Shown here: piece by piece, positions 42,801 to 51,981 of the stretch | How the letters are laid out: each line of letters opens with the position of its first letter | Numbering within the stretch: position 1 is the stretch's first letter | Origin: Asbonarchaeum sp964517675 | GTDB taxonomy: Archaea > Nanohalarchaeota > Nanosalinia > Nanosalinales > Nanoanaerosalinaceae | Assembly: GCA_964517675.1 (NCBI GenBank) | Contig: CAZFEL010000001.1 | Location: forward strand, 372,001-436,000 | Length of the DNA stretch: 64,000 bases | Reading direction: 5' to 3' | The notes under the pieces: generated by a model | Databases searched by the model: none | What the model was told of the DNA's origin: nothing | Seen by the model: the letters and a program-made list of their open reading frames with translations, nothing else | Made by a program: the position numbers and the translations under genes

Positions 42801-43085
42801 GGAACTGCCATGATCTCGTCCTGCCACACTAGCAGGGGCGAGAGACAGCATCATGTGGGTCCTGGACCTCTCAAGACTGTCCTTGCCCGTGAACAAGGTC
42901 GCTGGCATCGTTCCGGCCATACTCAGGGGGCCCTGAACCACCATCTGCTCTCTGTTGGGGCCACCACAGACGTTCCCGCGGGAGACATATCGTTCCTGAC
43001 ACCGACAGCAGGGCACAGGGCCGGCACCAGGACATGTGTCGGGCTCCGTCGTCGGGAGGGGAACGAGATAAGCGCCAAGGCACAC
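42801..43085. ncRNA. Structured noncoding region between RNase J and surface-protein operon
   Basis: 42710-43109 holds no believable ORF. A hairpin TCCCTCG-TGAT-CGAGGGA (42786-42803) follows a TTTATAAAGG element. A longer one pairs CATGAT/ATCATG (42809-42814 / 42850-42855), CTCG/CGAG and CCTGC/GCAGG. On the minus strand CAACAGAGAGCAGA (near 42950-42963) recalls RNase P conserved region II. Strand and ends are unclear. Confidence 0.3.
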
Positions 43086-43109
43086 CATTGAGAAAGAGAC
43101 CGTAGCCTG

Positions 43110-44051
43110 TCACTGCCGACGTGCTGTGTACAGTCCCGCGATCAGGGCGAGGACGATGAGGTACAGCGGGGTCAGGCCAGGAGCCTCGACCGTCTCGCCG
43201 TCACGGATGGCCTGGATGCGTACCGGGATCTCCCGGGAGGAGGAAAGCTGGGACGAGCTCGAGACTGCGGAGACGATCAGGTCCCCGCTGCAGTCGCTGG
43301 TTGTACAGGCCGCTCCGGTGAAGGTGGTCGAGATCGTCTTCGAACTGACACTGTCGATCTCGATTTCACAGCTTGTCTGGTCCTGGTTGCACGTGACACC
43401 GCTACTCTCAGTTATATCCCACTCGAGGAGGTTCTCCGTCACCGCTCGCCCGGAGAGGGTGAGGTTGACGGTGTCGTTGCGTTCCATCTCGTTCTGGACG
43501 ATGATGTTGACGGACCGCTGTTCATCCACCCCGAGCTGGAGGCTCTCGAGTGCTGGATCGAACTCGATACCGGGTGCGACATAGGTGATACAGGCCCCGG
43601 AACGGCACAGGCCGCTGGTGCACTCGTAGTTATTCTCACAACTGCAGCCGCCTGGCTTGAGGGAGGTGAACCGGTCACCATCGCTGTAGCATGTGTATTC
43701 GCCGCTGAAGGCCGAGTAGCAGCCCTCTGCCTGCAGGTCGACGGGTTCACATTGCTGTGTCTCGTTGGGTTCGACCCGCTCGCCGTTATCGCATGCCCAT
43801 TGACCGTCGTTACAGAGCCATTCATCATCTGCGTCATCGCATGCCCTGTCTTCGGTCCGTTCATCGCACCAGTTCTTTTCGCCGGCACAGTCAATGTCCG
43901 CGTCCGGGTCCACGCCTTCGTAGCAAAACCCGTCCTGGACCGATCCTGAGGCAGGATCGGTGCTCCAGGTGTATTCATTGGGGGTAGCACCGGCACCAAG
44001 CGGGAGAAAGAGCACAAAGATTACCGCAAGCAGGATGATGCTTTTTCTCAT
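43110..44051 (-). CDS. Cys-rich exported protein with C-terminal membrane anchor
   Basis: 313 aa from the ATG at 44051. Signal peptide MRKSIILLAVIFVLFLPLGAGA. A Cys-rich region (residues about 40-155) ends with GGCSCENNYECTSGLCRSGAC, an EGF-like knot. A beta-rich domain with N-glycosylation sites follows (VNIIVQNEMERNDTVNLTLSG), then one membrane helix (PLYLIVLALIAGLY) and basic RRQ. The upstream part of the frame is another gene's shadow. Confidence 0.75.
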   Translation of the reverse strand: MRKSIILLAVIFVLFLPLGAGATPNEYTWSTDPASGSVQDGFCYEGVDPDADIDCAGEKNWCDERTEDRACDDADDEWLCNDGQWACDNGERVEPNETQQCEPVDLQAEGCYSAFSGEYTCYSDGDRFTSLKPGGCSCENNYECTSGLCRSGACITYVAPGIEFDPALESLQLGVDEQRSVNIIVQNEMERNDTVNLTLSGRAVTENLLEWDITESSGVTCNQDQTSCEIEIDSVSSKTISTTFTGAACTTSDCSGDLIVSAVSSSSQLSSSREIPVRIQAIRDGETVEAPGLTPLYLIVLALIAGLYTARRQ

Positions 44052-44061
44052 GGTCTCGACC

Positions 44062-45378
44062 TCACTGGATGCCCTTGCAGTAGTACTTGGTGCCGTTGAT
44101 GGTGACTGATCGCTCGACACCTGTCGGACTGGTACAATCGACCTCTTCGCCGTTCTCGTACAGTGACTTTCCGGCGAGGAATGTGTCCTCCGTCAGCGGG
44201 AGGTTACACTGTCCGCCGGCGAGTCCGTCTTCTTCGGCGACGATGTCGTCCTGGACCCAGCCACCCTGGCCCTGTGCACTGGCGAAGGCCTCACAGACGT
44301 TCCGCTGGGTGTCGGTGTCCTTGACGGACAGCCAATCACTGCCATCGGAGACGTACTGGATGGTCTCGCTGTCTACGTCCAGTTCGATGATCTGGCCTTC
44401 GTAGTCGGCCGCGCTCTTCCGCTCGCCGCCATCACAGGCGATATTGTCCGCCTCGGAGATCCATTCGCCGTCATAGTCCGGACAGGCACGCTTGAACGTC
44501 CGGTCGAAGCCTGTTTTTACACTGCCGCCGTTGTGCTGGTTGTTAGGGTTAGTGCCACACGTGCTTGCCTTACCGATACTGCCATCTCCTCCGCCCTGAT
44601 TGTCGACGACCTTGTAGAAGTTGTACAGGCTCTGTGCCTGGGCGTAGGCTGAGAAGATGTAGCATGGATGGCCTCCGCCGGAATCCATGTTCCAGTCGTC
44701 CGCCGAGAGCCGGAAGCCAGGCATGTTGGCGTTGGTGACGTAGGAGTCGTTGTTGACTGTATAGTCGACGCTGACACAGTTCCCCCAGAAATCGCTGGTC
44801 TGGCGGGTATCACGGAGCATCTGTTCGTCCGCTTCGTCGATCGGCAGTTCGTCCAGTCCCAGTCTGTCTTCTGCCTCGTTTATCGTATCGTTGATGACCT
44901 TGTCGTAATCGTCCTCCGCGAAGTTCTCATACCAGACGTCGGATCCGTGGACCGAGCTCGTGTAGATACCGAGGACCACTCTGACCTCGGAGGTGTTGAA
45001 CTCGGGGATGACAATCGGGACCTCGTATGATGTGTAGCTGTCCCAGTTACCCTGTTTCATCTGGACGTCGGTCTTCTGACCGAGGAACTCGCCCTGGCTG
45101 TCGTAGAACTTGATCACGTGACGAGAGTGGTCGGTGGCGTCGTCACAGGCGGGGAGGTTGTAGTCGAACTTCAGTGTCACGTCTTCCCGCGGACTCATGT
45201 ACCGCTCTGTGTTGCCGTTGTTGCTGGAGTCGTCCGAGTAGGTGATACCGCTGACATCGATTTCGTTATACGTGAAGGTTGGGCAGGTGAGGCTGCCGGA
45301 ATCGACGGGATATGCTGCCCCCAGACCGAGGGTTGCCGTTATGGTGATTGTGAGTACGAGTAGCTTTGTGATGTTCAT
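44062..45378 (-). CDS. Secreted Cys-containing protein
   Basis: 438 aa with signal MNITKLLVLTITITATLGLGAAY. A beta-rich first half (DVTLKFDYNLPACDD, VRVVLGIYTSS) is followed by a Cys/Gly-rich half (HPCYIFSAYAQAQSLYNFYKVVDNQGGGDG). No C-terminal anchor. It forms an operon between its membrane-anchored neighbours, with 4-base overlap upstream and a 10-bp gap downstream. Confidence 0.7.
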   Translation of the reverse strand: MNITKLLVLTITITATLGLGAAYPVDSGSLTCPTFTYNEIDVSGITYSDDSSNNGNTERYMSPREDVTLKFDYNLPACDDATDHSRHVIKFYDSQGEFLGQKTDVQMKQGNWDSYTSYEVPIVIPEFNTSEVRVVLGIYTSSVHGSDVWYENFAEDDYDKVINDTINEAEDRLGLDELPIDEADEQMLRDTRQTSDFWGNCVSVDYTVNNDSYVTNANMPGFRLSADDWNMDSGGGHPCYIFSAYAQAQSLYNFYKVVDNQGGGDGSIGKASTCGTNPNNQHNGGSVKTGFDRTFKRACPDYDGEWISEADNIACDGGERKSAADYEGQIIELDVDSETIQYVSDGSDWLSVKDTDTQRNVCEAFASAQGQGGWVQDDIVAEEDGLAGGQCNLPLTEDTFLAGKSLYENGEEVDCTSPTGVERSVTINGTKYYCKGIQ

Positions 45379-46568
45379 TGCTTCCACCTCCAGACCAGCA
45401 GTCCTGCTGCGATCAGGATGATGACGACGCCGAGGACTGTTCGCACCGGGAAGCCGCTGTCGGGGACCTCTCCGCCGCTGTAGCTTGCGGTGTACCTATC
45501 ATACACGTTACCATCTTTGCTCAGGACCATCGTTACGTTCGGGTTGGCGAACGACCGCGATGCTTCCTCCTGGAACCGGAGTTCTGTTATCTGACCGCCG
45601 ATATCGACTGTCTTACGGCCCTGGACTAGGATGCCATTCTTATCCTCGATGGTGTAGTTGAACGTGGTGCCCGGGATGGTCCCGCTGTAATCCGCCGGAC
45701 CGACCAGGTCTGCTCTGATGTTTATCGTTTCGCCTCTCCTGTATGTGTTGTTATCGATGCCGGCACGCAGGATTCGTCCACTGTTGCCGCGGACCACGAG
45801 CCGACCTTTCTTCTCCCCGAGTAAGGTACCTTCGCTGTCGTAGGCCTGGAAGACCGGGGTGTATGTTGTGGGTTGATCGGGGGGCATGAACTCGAACACG
45901 ACCGTTTCCGTCTCGCCTGCAGGGACCGTGAGCTGCTCATACTGCTTGAACGCGCTGCGGGTTCTGTCGAACGTGTACTGCATGTCCATCGTCATGTTGA
46001 GTGTGAGATCGACGTTCCCGAGGTTGGATACGTTCATCGTCGCGTCGGCGGACTTGTTCGATGAGACACGAAATCCTTCGAGAGAGACTCCGATCCCATC
46101 ACCCTGATGGAAGTAGAGTTCATCGATCGTTGCAGCCCTGACCTCCTGTCCTGTGTCTGTCACGTTGAAGCGTTCGGTGTTGAACACCCTGAGATCCTCG
46201 TTCGCGTTCAGAATCCTGAAGTAGATCTTGTAGCTGCCAGGCGGTGCGTTCTCGGGGACGGTCCAGGAATAGTTGACGTACCGGTTCTCGTCTGTGTTCA
46301 TCTCGAGCGGGAGGAACACCCGGTGCCTGATCGTTTCGCGTGTGGCCTGTTCCGGGTTGTAGATAGGGCTGTAGGCGACCGCGAGCTCGACCTGGTGATC
46401 GGCGATCGGCTCGCCGTCATCGTTGATGACGAACCCGGAGATATCTACCTTCTGTTCCGGCTGGTACTCGTTCTGGCCCGTCTCCAGCGTGTGGATGCGA
46501 AGGGCAGAGCCCGTTGCGGCCAGGAGCACAAGCGCCAGTGTCAGGTAGATGACCTTCTTTGGATACAT
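45375..46568 (-). CDS. Ig-like surface protein with membrane anchor
   Basis: 397 aa. Signal MYPKKVIYLTLALVLLAATGSA; three or more Ig-like domains (KVDISGFVINDDGEPIADHQVELAV; NKSADATMNVSNLGNVDLTLNM; ETINIRADLVGPADYSGTIPG); membrane helix TVLGVVIILIAAGLLVWRW at the end. First gene of the three-gene surface operon; TTTAAACC near 46592. Confidence 0.75.
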   Translation of the reverse strand: MYPKKVIYLTLALVLLAATGSALRIHTLETGQNEYQPEQKVDISGFVINDDGEPIADHQVELAVAYSPIYNPEQATRETIRHRVFLPLEMNTDENRYVNYSWTVPENAPPGSYKIYFRILNANEDLRVFNTERFNVTDTGQEVRAATIDELYFHQGDGIGVSLEGFRVSSNKSADATMNVSNLGNVDLTLNMTMDMQYTFDRTRSAFKQYEQLTVPAGETETVVFEFMPPDQPTTYTPVFQAYDSEGTLLGEKKGRLVVRGNSGRILRAGIDNNTYRRGETINIRADLVGPADYSGTIPGTTFNYTIEDKNGILVQGRKTVDIGGQITELRFQEEASRSFANPNVTMVLSKDGNVYDRYTASYSGGEVPDSGFPVRTVLGVVIILIAAGLLVWRWKQ

Positions 46569-46628
46569 CTGACCTCAGATTGGGAAGACCGGTTTAAAGG
46601 TTTACCGGTCCACCCTTGGTGTCCTCGG

Positions 46629-49040
46629 TCAGGATGGGCAGGCTTCGAAGCTGAAGACCTGGTTGCTGGTCGTCCCGATGTAGACAGCATCACCGACGAC
46701 CGTGGGTTTCGTGCGGATGCTTCCTGTCCCTGTGTTGTATTCACAGGTCTTCTCGCCTGTCGCGAGATCGAGGCCGTAGAACATCCCGGAGGGACTGCCT
46801 ATATAGACGGTCGCGTTCGCGATTGCCGGGTGGGCGTTGATCGAGCCCGTGCTGGATGTCTGGTACTCCCATGCCTTCGTCCCGTTGGTCGCCCAGACAG
46901 AGTAGATTGTCCCGCCACCGCCACCGACCACGATCATGCCGTTGCTCTTGGTGGGGGAGGACTTGACACCGCCACCGGTGTCGAACGTCCAGTCGATCGA
47001 GCCGGTGCTCCGGTCGAGTGCGTACAGGTTGCCGTCGAGTGCCCCGATGTAGACCCGCGAACTGTCGACGTAGGGCTTGGACTGCTCGATGGAGTCACCG
47101 AGGCCCTGGGACCACTGCTGGGAGCCGTCCCCGGTCGAGCGGGCATAGACCGTTCCGCTCCACTCTGGGATGTAGACGGTGCTACCGGCGACAGTCGGTG
47201 CGGCCCGGAGCTCGCCTCCTCCCGTGTTCCACTGGACGCTGCCGTCTGTGGCTCCGTATGCATACATCGAACCGTCGTCCGACCCCATGAAGACGGTCCC
47301 GTCCTTGTAGGCGGCTCCTGACCTGACGGAGTACCCGGTCTTGTAGGTCCAGTCGACCGACTGGTCGCTGATGCTGAACCCGACAGCCTGGTTGCCCTCG
47401 TTCTCCCCGTAGAACAGTCGACCGTTTGCAAGGATCGGGGACATGGTGTCCTCGACGTTGTGACCGGTACTGGTCTCCCAGAGGAGGTCTCCGCTGCCGG
47501 CATCGAGTGCAGTCACGGTCCCGGCCGCCATCGTGTACAGCGTCCCGCTGCTGTGGGGCAGGTTGAGCGGGTCACCGCCGAGGCTCTGCTCCCAGTTGAG
47601 TTCGAAGGTCTGGTAGTCCGCGACATCGACGGTCGTTGCGGCGTCGTTGTTCGTGGTATCGTTGTCGTCAAGGCTGATGCTGGCCTTGAGATCGTGGGAG
47701 CCGGAGCTGACGACGTGGTACGTCTCGGCCGATGTCGAGACACCGGAGGAGATCGAGACGGTCTCCGATCCGACACTGCTGCCGTCCCACGTGAAGGTGA
47801 CGGTCACGTCACCGCTGTACCCGTCGCTGCTCAGGTCGGCCACGAGGGTCGTGTTCTCCTGGTCGTGCGGATCGGATGGATCGGTCGAGACGCCTGTGAC
47901 CGCGACGTCCCCGCTCCCGCTCTGTGTGACATCGACGGTCTCGTCGTTGTCGGTCTCATCGGTCTCGTTGTACTCGTCTGACGGGTCGATGGAGCCGACG
48001 AACCCGTCCTCGCCGTCGTACGGGTAGTTGAACGAGAGGATACGGGTTCCGTTGATGTTGATCCTATCTGAACGGACGGTGTTGCCCTGTTTGTCGAGGA
48101 CGGCGACCTCGACGTCCGGGACTGCATCGTCGGATTCGACCTCGAGCCCGAAGTTGATCTCCTCACCCATCTCTGGATCGGTCGGGGTCACATCGAAGAC
48201 GTTGACCCAGAGGTTAAAGGAGGGACCATCGCCTGTTGTGGTATCGTTGCTGTCCTCGGTTCCGTTCGTGCCGCCTGTCCCGTCGTCTGTCGTGGTATTG
48301 TTCGTCCCGTCACCGGAGCCATCGTCAGATGGGATGGTGACTAGGTCTTCGTTGTTGGCGGGGTCGCTGTCCTGTGTCTGGAGGATCGAGAAGGTGACAT
48401 TGCCGGTGGCTGTCGTTTCGATGGAGTATGCGTTATCACCCGGTGCGATATCGACGGTCTTGGAGCCATCAGGGTACTCGATCGTCGCCTGGACGGACTC
48501 CTCGAAGGTCGAAGCGACGGAGAGATAGACCAAGGTGCCCGAACCTGTCGGGGCGTTACCGGTGATGCTGAGCCCGAGGTCACCGCCCCCATCCGTGCTC
48601 CTGTTCTCCTCGTCGCCGTTGCTTGTATCGATCGGCTCGCTGCCCGCGTCGTCGATGTTCTCATCCTCGGCCTGTTGCTGACCGAGCTCGGTGGAGCAGT
48701 GGATGCTGTATTCCTCGGTGGTCATCCAGACGTCCATGACGGTCTGATCGCCGAAGATCGAGACCCTGTAGTAGTCGGTGCCGGACTCCAGCTGATCGTA
48801 GCACTGGAAGCCCTGTCCTATCTCTTCGATCGCGCTCCATCGCCAGTAGTTGAACGTGGCCCGGGGCTCGTCCTGGGCCTGGATGTACTCATAGATGTCA
48901 CGCTGGTCCTCGGCCATGTCGATGACCTCGGCGACGGTCAGGTTGTCCCCATCCTCACCGGTCTCAGGAGTCCCGTCATCGCTCATACAGCCTGCCATGA
49001 GGACGCCGAGGATGAGAACGAGGACAAGGGTCTTTCTCAT
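46629..49040 (-). CDS. Lipoprotein with CARDB domains and PQQ-type beta-propeller
   Basis: 803 aa. Lipobox LMAGC near residue 18. Residues 40-200 form a novel-looking domain, then an Asp/Thr-rich linker (about 235-275), CARDB Ig-like domains (DVTPTDPEMGEEINFGLEV; VSTDPSDPHDQENTTLVADL), and from about 520 a PQQ-like beta-propeller with repeats such as GTVFMGSDDGSMYAYGATDGSVQWN and RVYIGALDGNLYALDRSTGSIDWTF. Such propellers are usually binding scaffolds. It begins within the Memo stop. Confidence 0.85.
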   Translation of the reverse strand: MRKTLVLVLILGVLMAGCMSDDGTPETGEDGDNLTVAEVIDMAEDQRDIYEYIQAQDEPRATFNYWRWSAIEEIGQGFQCYDQLESGTDYYRVSIFGDQTVMDVWMTTEEYSIHCSTELGQQQAEDENIDDAGSEPIDTSNGDEENRSTDGGGDLGLSITGNAPTGSGTLVYLSVASTFEESVQATIEYPDGSKTVDIAPGDNAYSIETTATGNVTFSILQTQDSDPANNEDLVTIPSDDGSGDGTNNTTTDDGTGGTNGTEDSNDTTTGDGPSFNLWVNVFDVTPTDPEMGEEINFGLEVESDDAVPDVEVAVLDKQGNTVRSDRININGTRILSFNYPYDGEDGFVGSIDPSDEYNETDETDNDETVDVTQSGSGDVAVTGVSTDPSDPHDQENTTLVADLSSDGYSGDVTVTFTWDGSSVGSETVSISSGVSTSAETYHVVSSGSHDLKASISLDDNDTTNNDAATTVDVADYQTFELNWEQSLGGDPLNLPHSSGTLYTMAAGTVTALDAGSGDLLWETSTGHNVEDTMSPILANGRLFYGENEGNQAVGFSISDQSVDWTYKTGYSVRSGAAYKDGTVFMGSDDGSMYAYGATDGSVQWNTGGGELRAAPTVAGSTVYIPEWSGTVYARSTGDGSQQWSQGLGDSIEQSKPYVDSSRVYIGALDGNLYALDRSTGSIDWTFDTGGGVKSSPTKSNGMIVVGGGGGTIYSVWATNGTKAWEYQTSSTGSINAHPAIANATVYIGSPSGMFYGLDLATGEKTCEYNTGTGSIRTKPTVVGDAVYIGTTSNQVFSFEACPS

Positions 49041-49846
49041 GTATAACAGATGCCTCCGTATCCGGTCACTGTTCTATTGTCGCTGCCGGATTTAAAGCTT
49101 GTAGTGTGCCCGAGGACGTGGCAGACGTCCCTGGTGCCGGTGACCTCCATGCCGACGAGCAGGGTGCCGCGACCACAGACGTGATACTGTTCTGCCTGCT
49201 CATCGATCGCTTCAAGATCGTAGTCCTTGAGACTGTTGATGAGCTCGCTGTCCCGCTTTTTCACCTCGCGACGTGGGTCTGTGGTATCGGGGTAGTATCG
49301 GCCGGCACCGTAGTGGACGAGGTCCGTCCCGACGATGAGGAGGTCGGAGGGATTGAGTGCGGACCGGACGGCGTCGACTGTCTCCCGGTGCCGTTCAGCG
49401 TCGAGATCGTTGTCGATCAGGAGCGGGGCGATGGTGACGTCCTCCCAGCATGCCTGGAGAAAGAGGACCTGCATCTCGATAGATGTCTCGTGGCTGTGGG
49501 CCTGCTCGGATCGCTCGAAGACGCCCCTGGTGGTGAGCTGGTCGATGAAGGTCCGGTCGACCTCGACCGTGCCCAGCGGTGTCTTCCAGGTGTCCGTCGA
49601 GACAGCCCGCCTTGGTCCGATGTCACGGTGCTTGGCCCCGAGGATGACGGCGTTGCGGTACTGGGAGAAGTCAATCGCGTCATAGACAGCTGCGGCGACG
49701 CTTCCGGAGTTTTGCAGGCTTCCATGGGGTGCTACGACAAGATCGGGGCTGAGATCGCGGTCGGGCGCCTCTGCCAGAAGCTGGCTGAGCCGGCGCCTGA
49801 GTCGGGGTTCGCTATGGGGATAGTAGCCGGCGGTGGGGCGACGCAT
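49037..49846 (-). CDS. Memo/AmmeMemoRadiSam-B family protein
   Basis: 269 aa from the ATG at 49846. The metal-site His appear in VAPHGSLQNSG and LGAKHRDIG, and the Cys in YHVCGRGTLL, in the order known for Memo. The first motif diverges from the usual PHAGY. The neighbours eno-uS2-Memo reflect a conserved archaeal order. Function not settled; Memo relatives bind copper or iron. Confidence 0.85.
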   Translation of the reverse strand: MRRPTAGYYPHSEPRLRRRLSQLLAEAPDRDLSPDLVVAPHGSLQNSGSVAAAVYDAIDFSQYRNAVILGAKHRDIGPRRAVSTDTWKTPLGTVEVDRTFIDQLTTRGVFERSEQAHSHETSIEMQVLFLQACWEDVTIAPLLIDNDLDAERHRETVDAVRSALNPSDLLIVGTDLVHYGAGRYYPDTTDPRREVKKRDSELINSLKDYDLEAIDEQAEQYHVCGRGTLLVGMEVTGTRDVCHVLGHTTSFKSGSDNRTVTGYGGICYT

Positions 49847-49880
49847 GGAGGACTCTTTGGGGACGATCAGGGAAAAACCC

Positions 49881-50489
49881 TTACTCCTGGTCGACCTCGA
49901 CGTCCTCTGCCTCGAAGTCATCGATCGTGTATTCGAAGGCATCGTCGTCTTCCAGCATGTCCTGGTTCTTCAGGTATTCACGGGCCAGGAGGTAGTAGAT
50001 GATTGCGAGGCTGCGTGTCCCCTTGTTGTTGGCGGGGATGCAGTAGTCGATGTACTCGAGCTTGTTGACGGTGTCACAGATGGCGACGACAGGGATGTGT
50101 GCCTGGACGGCCTCCCTGACCGCCTGCTTGTCCTCGACCGGGTCGGTGACGACCACGAGCTCTGGTTCGCGGAAGTCCTCGTTGGTCGGGTTGGTGAGGG
50201 TCCCGGGCATGAACCGTCCGTAGATGCGCTCTGCCCCGGTCGCCTCCGCGAAGGTGACGATGGGCTCGTGCCCTGCTTCCTTGCGGGAGATGATGAGGAT
50301 GTCCTCCGGGTCATACTGTGCGAGGAACCGGCCGGCGGTCTCGATACGTTCGTCCGTCTGTTCGAGATCGATGATGGCTAGTTTGTTCTTCTTCACGCGG
50401 TAGATAAACGGCTTCATGTCCTCGACCTTCCGCCGCATCCCGATGTTGACACCGGCCTCCAGATAATCGTCTTTATCGATCAGCATCAT
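49881..50489 (-). CDS. rps2: Ribosomal protein uS2
   Basis: 202 aa. GVNIGMRRKVEDMKPFIYRVKKNKLAIIDLEQTDERI, GRFMPGTLTNP and PVVAICDTVNKLEYIDYCIPANNKGTRS are hallmark segments. Two adjacent ATGs (50489, 50486) follow GGTGA. Confidence 0.95.
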   Translation of the reverse strand: MMLIDKDDYLEAGVNIGMRRKVEDMKPFIYRVKKNKLAIIDLEQTDERIETAGRFLAQYDPEDILIISRKEAGHEPIVTFAEATGAERIYGRFMPGTLTNPTNEDFREPELVVVTDPVEDKQAVREAVQAHIPVVAICDTVNKLEYIDYCIPANNKGTRSLAIIYYLLAREYLKNQDMLEDDDAFEYTIDDFEAEDVEVDQE

Positions 50490-50565
50490 GTGGTCACCGT
50501 AATCCTGTAGACAAGACCCTGTTGAAGTACAAGATTTATAAGTACAGCCCTGTGCTTGGTCCGGC

Positions 50566-51702
50566 TCAGGACACATCGGCCATCCGCGGCTCTTTGCCGT
50601 CCCGTTCCATCCGGTCCCAGAGGTAGGTTAAGCGATTCAGCTTCGCGACCCGGATGTCTGCGATCCCCGCTTTGATGAACGGGATACTCCATTCGAGGGC
50701 GAGGTCTGCGATGCTTGTGTCAGAGGTCTCCCCGCTCCGATGGGAGATCACACAGGTGTAATCGTTGTCCTGTGCGGTCTCGACGGTCTCCTCTGTCCGG
50801 GTGACGGTGCCGGCCTGGTTGGGCTTGATGAGGATGGCATTGCCTGCCCCGTCATCGATCCCGCGCTGGAGCCGGTCCCTGGTGGTGACAAAGAGATCGT
50901 CCCCGATGACCATCGCGTCCGTCTCCCGCCTGAGCAGCTGGTGGTTCCGGAAGTCATCTTCGTGGAACGGGTCCTCGACCGAGAGGAGATCGTACTCCTC
51001 GATGAGCTTCTGCATATACGTCAGCTGGCGGTCGGGAGGCAGCTCCATCCCGAGACTGGGATACTCATAGACCTCCCCGTTCCAGAGCTCGTTGGCAGCG
51101 ACATCGAGACCGAGCCGTGCGCCGTGATCGTCGGCGACCTTCTTCAGGGCCTTGAGGGTCTTCTCGTCGTCCATGGTGGTGATGAGTGCACCCTCGTCGT
51201 TGATACCTCGGACCTTGCTGGCGTACCGTTCCTTCATCTCCTGGTAGATGGCTGCGTTGGTCCGTGCGGCCTCGGGGAACGTCTCGGCCTCGACAGGGAT
51301 GATGAGGAACTCCTGGATGGAGGTGTTGCCGCCGTGTTCCCCACCGCCGATGACATTGCCCATCGGGTACGGGAAGGTCCGGCTGCGGTCGAACCCGTCT
51401 GCCTGCTTGGCGGCGAGCGAGGTCGCGATCGCGACGCTGCCGATCTCCTCGAACAGCTTGGTGCCGTCGTAGTCCTCGAGTGCAGTATCGACCCTGGACT
51501 GGCTCATGTCCTGGCCGAGGAGTGTATCCTGGAGATCCGCTTCGATCTCGTCCAGGTCATCGGGGACGAACCCGCGTGCCTCGTGGCTGCCGGTTGAGGC
51601 CCCGGATGGCGCTGTCCCGGTGGTTCTGTTGATCTCGGCCATGACGGTCGGGTTTGTCCTGCTGTCCATGACGGTGTACAGTCCGAGGTCATCGATCTGC
51701 AT
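50566..51702 (-). CDS. eno: Enolase
   Basis: 378 aa, about 40 shorter than most enolases. Key segments: SGASTGSHEAR, GGNTSIQEFLIIP, SVEDPFHEDD, ILIKPNQAGT and the loop SHRSGETSD. It converts 2-phosphoglycerate to phosphoenolpyruvate. TATA CTTTTTATG at about 51728-51736, so leaderless. The shortening is spread over loops and the C-terminus. Confidence 0.95.
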   Translation of the reverse strand: MQIDDLGLYTVMDSRTNPTVMAEINRTTGTAPSGASTGSHEARGFVPDDLDEIEADLQDTLLGQDMSQSRVDTALEDYDGTKLFEEIGSVAIATSLAAKQADGFDRSRTFPYPMGNVIGGGEHGGNTSIQEFLIIPVEAETFPEAARTNAAIYQEMKERYASKVRGINDEGALITTMDDEKTLKALKKVADDHGARLGLDVAANELWNGEVYEYPSLGMELPPDRQLTYMQKLIEEYDLLSVEDPFHEDDFRNHQLLRRETDAMVIGDDLFVTTRDRLQRGIDDGAGNAILIKPNQAGTVTRTEETVETAQDNDYTCVISHRSGETSDTSIADLALEWSIPFIKAGIADIRVAKLNRLTYLWDRMERDGKEPRMADVS

Positions 51703-51744
51703 ACGGTATCATGGACGCTGAGAGCATAAAAAGTGTGACCGGGT

Positions 51745-51768
51745 GGAGAAAAAAGGAAGGGGAAAGGG
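51745..51768 (-). terminator. T-rich terminator after rpoK
   Basis: CCTTTCCCCTTCCTTTTTTC follows the rpoK stop. The enolase promoter comes right after it, so rpoK and eno may be independent despite their conserved order. Confidence 0.5.
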
Positions 51769-51960
51769 TCACTCCCCGGCTTCAGTGCGCCTGATGGCGA
51801 TGGGGAGGACGCCTTCGCGGAACTCCTTGCGGGCTACCGCGATGGGGTCTGTCTCATTGACCTCGAGCAGGGGTGGTGCACCCTCTGAAATCTGGAGTGC
51901 CCGCGCGCCGATGAGACGAGCCCGCTCGAACCGCGTGTACCGCTGTGTGTCGGTTGTCAT
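51769..51960 (-). CDS. rpoK: RNA polymerase subunit RpoK (Rpo6)
   Basis: 63 aa. TRFERARLIGARALQISEGAPPLLEV and DPIAVARKEFREGVLPIAIRR are the omega/Rpo6 signature. It stabilises the polymerase core. Confidence 0.95.
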   Translation of the reverse strand: MTTDTQRYTRFERARLIGARALQISEGAPPLLEVNETDPIAVARKEFREGVLPIAIRRTEAGE

Positions 51961-51981
51961 GGGTGGTACCTCGTACTATCG

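Noticed and set aside
42738..43091. ORFs of about 100-116 codons on both strands
   Set aside because: Atypical composition and overlapping hairpins; no family resemblance.
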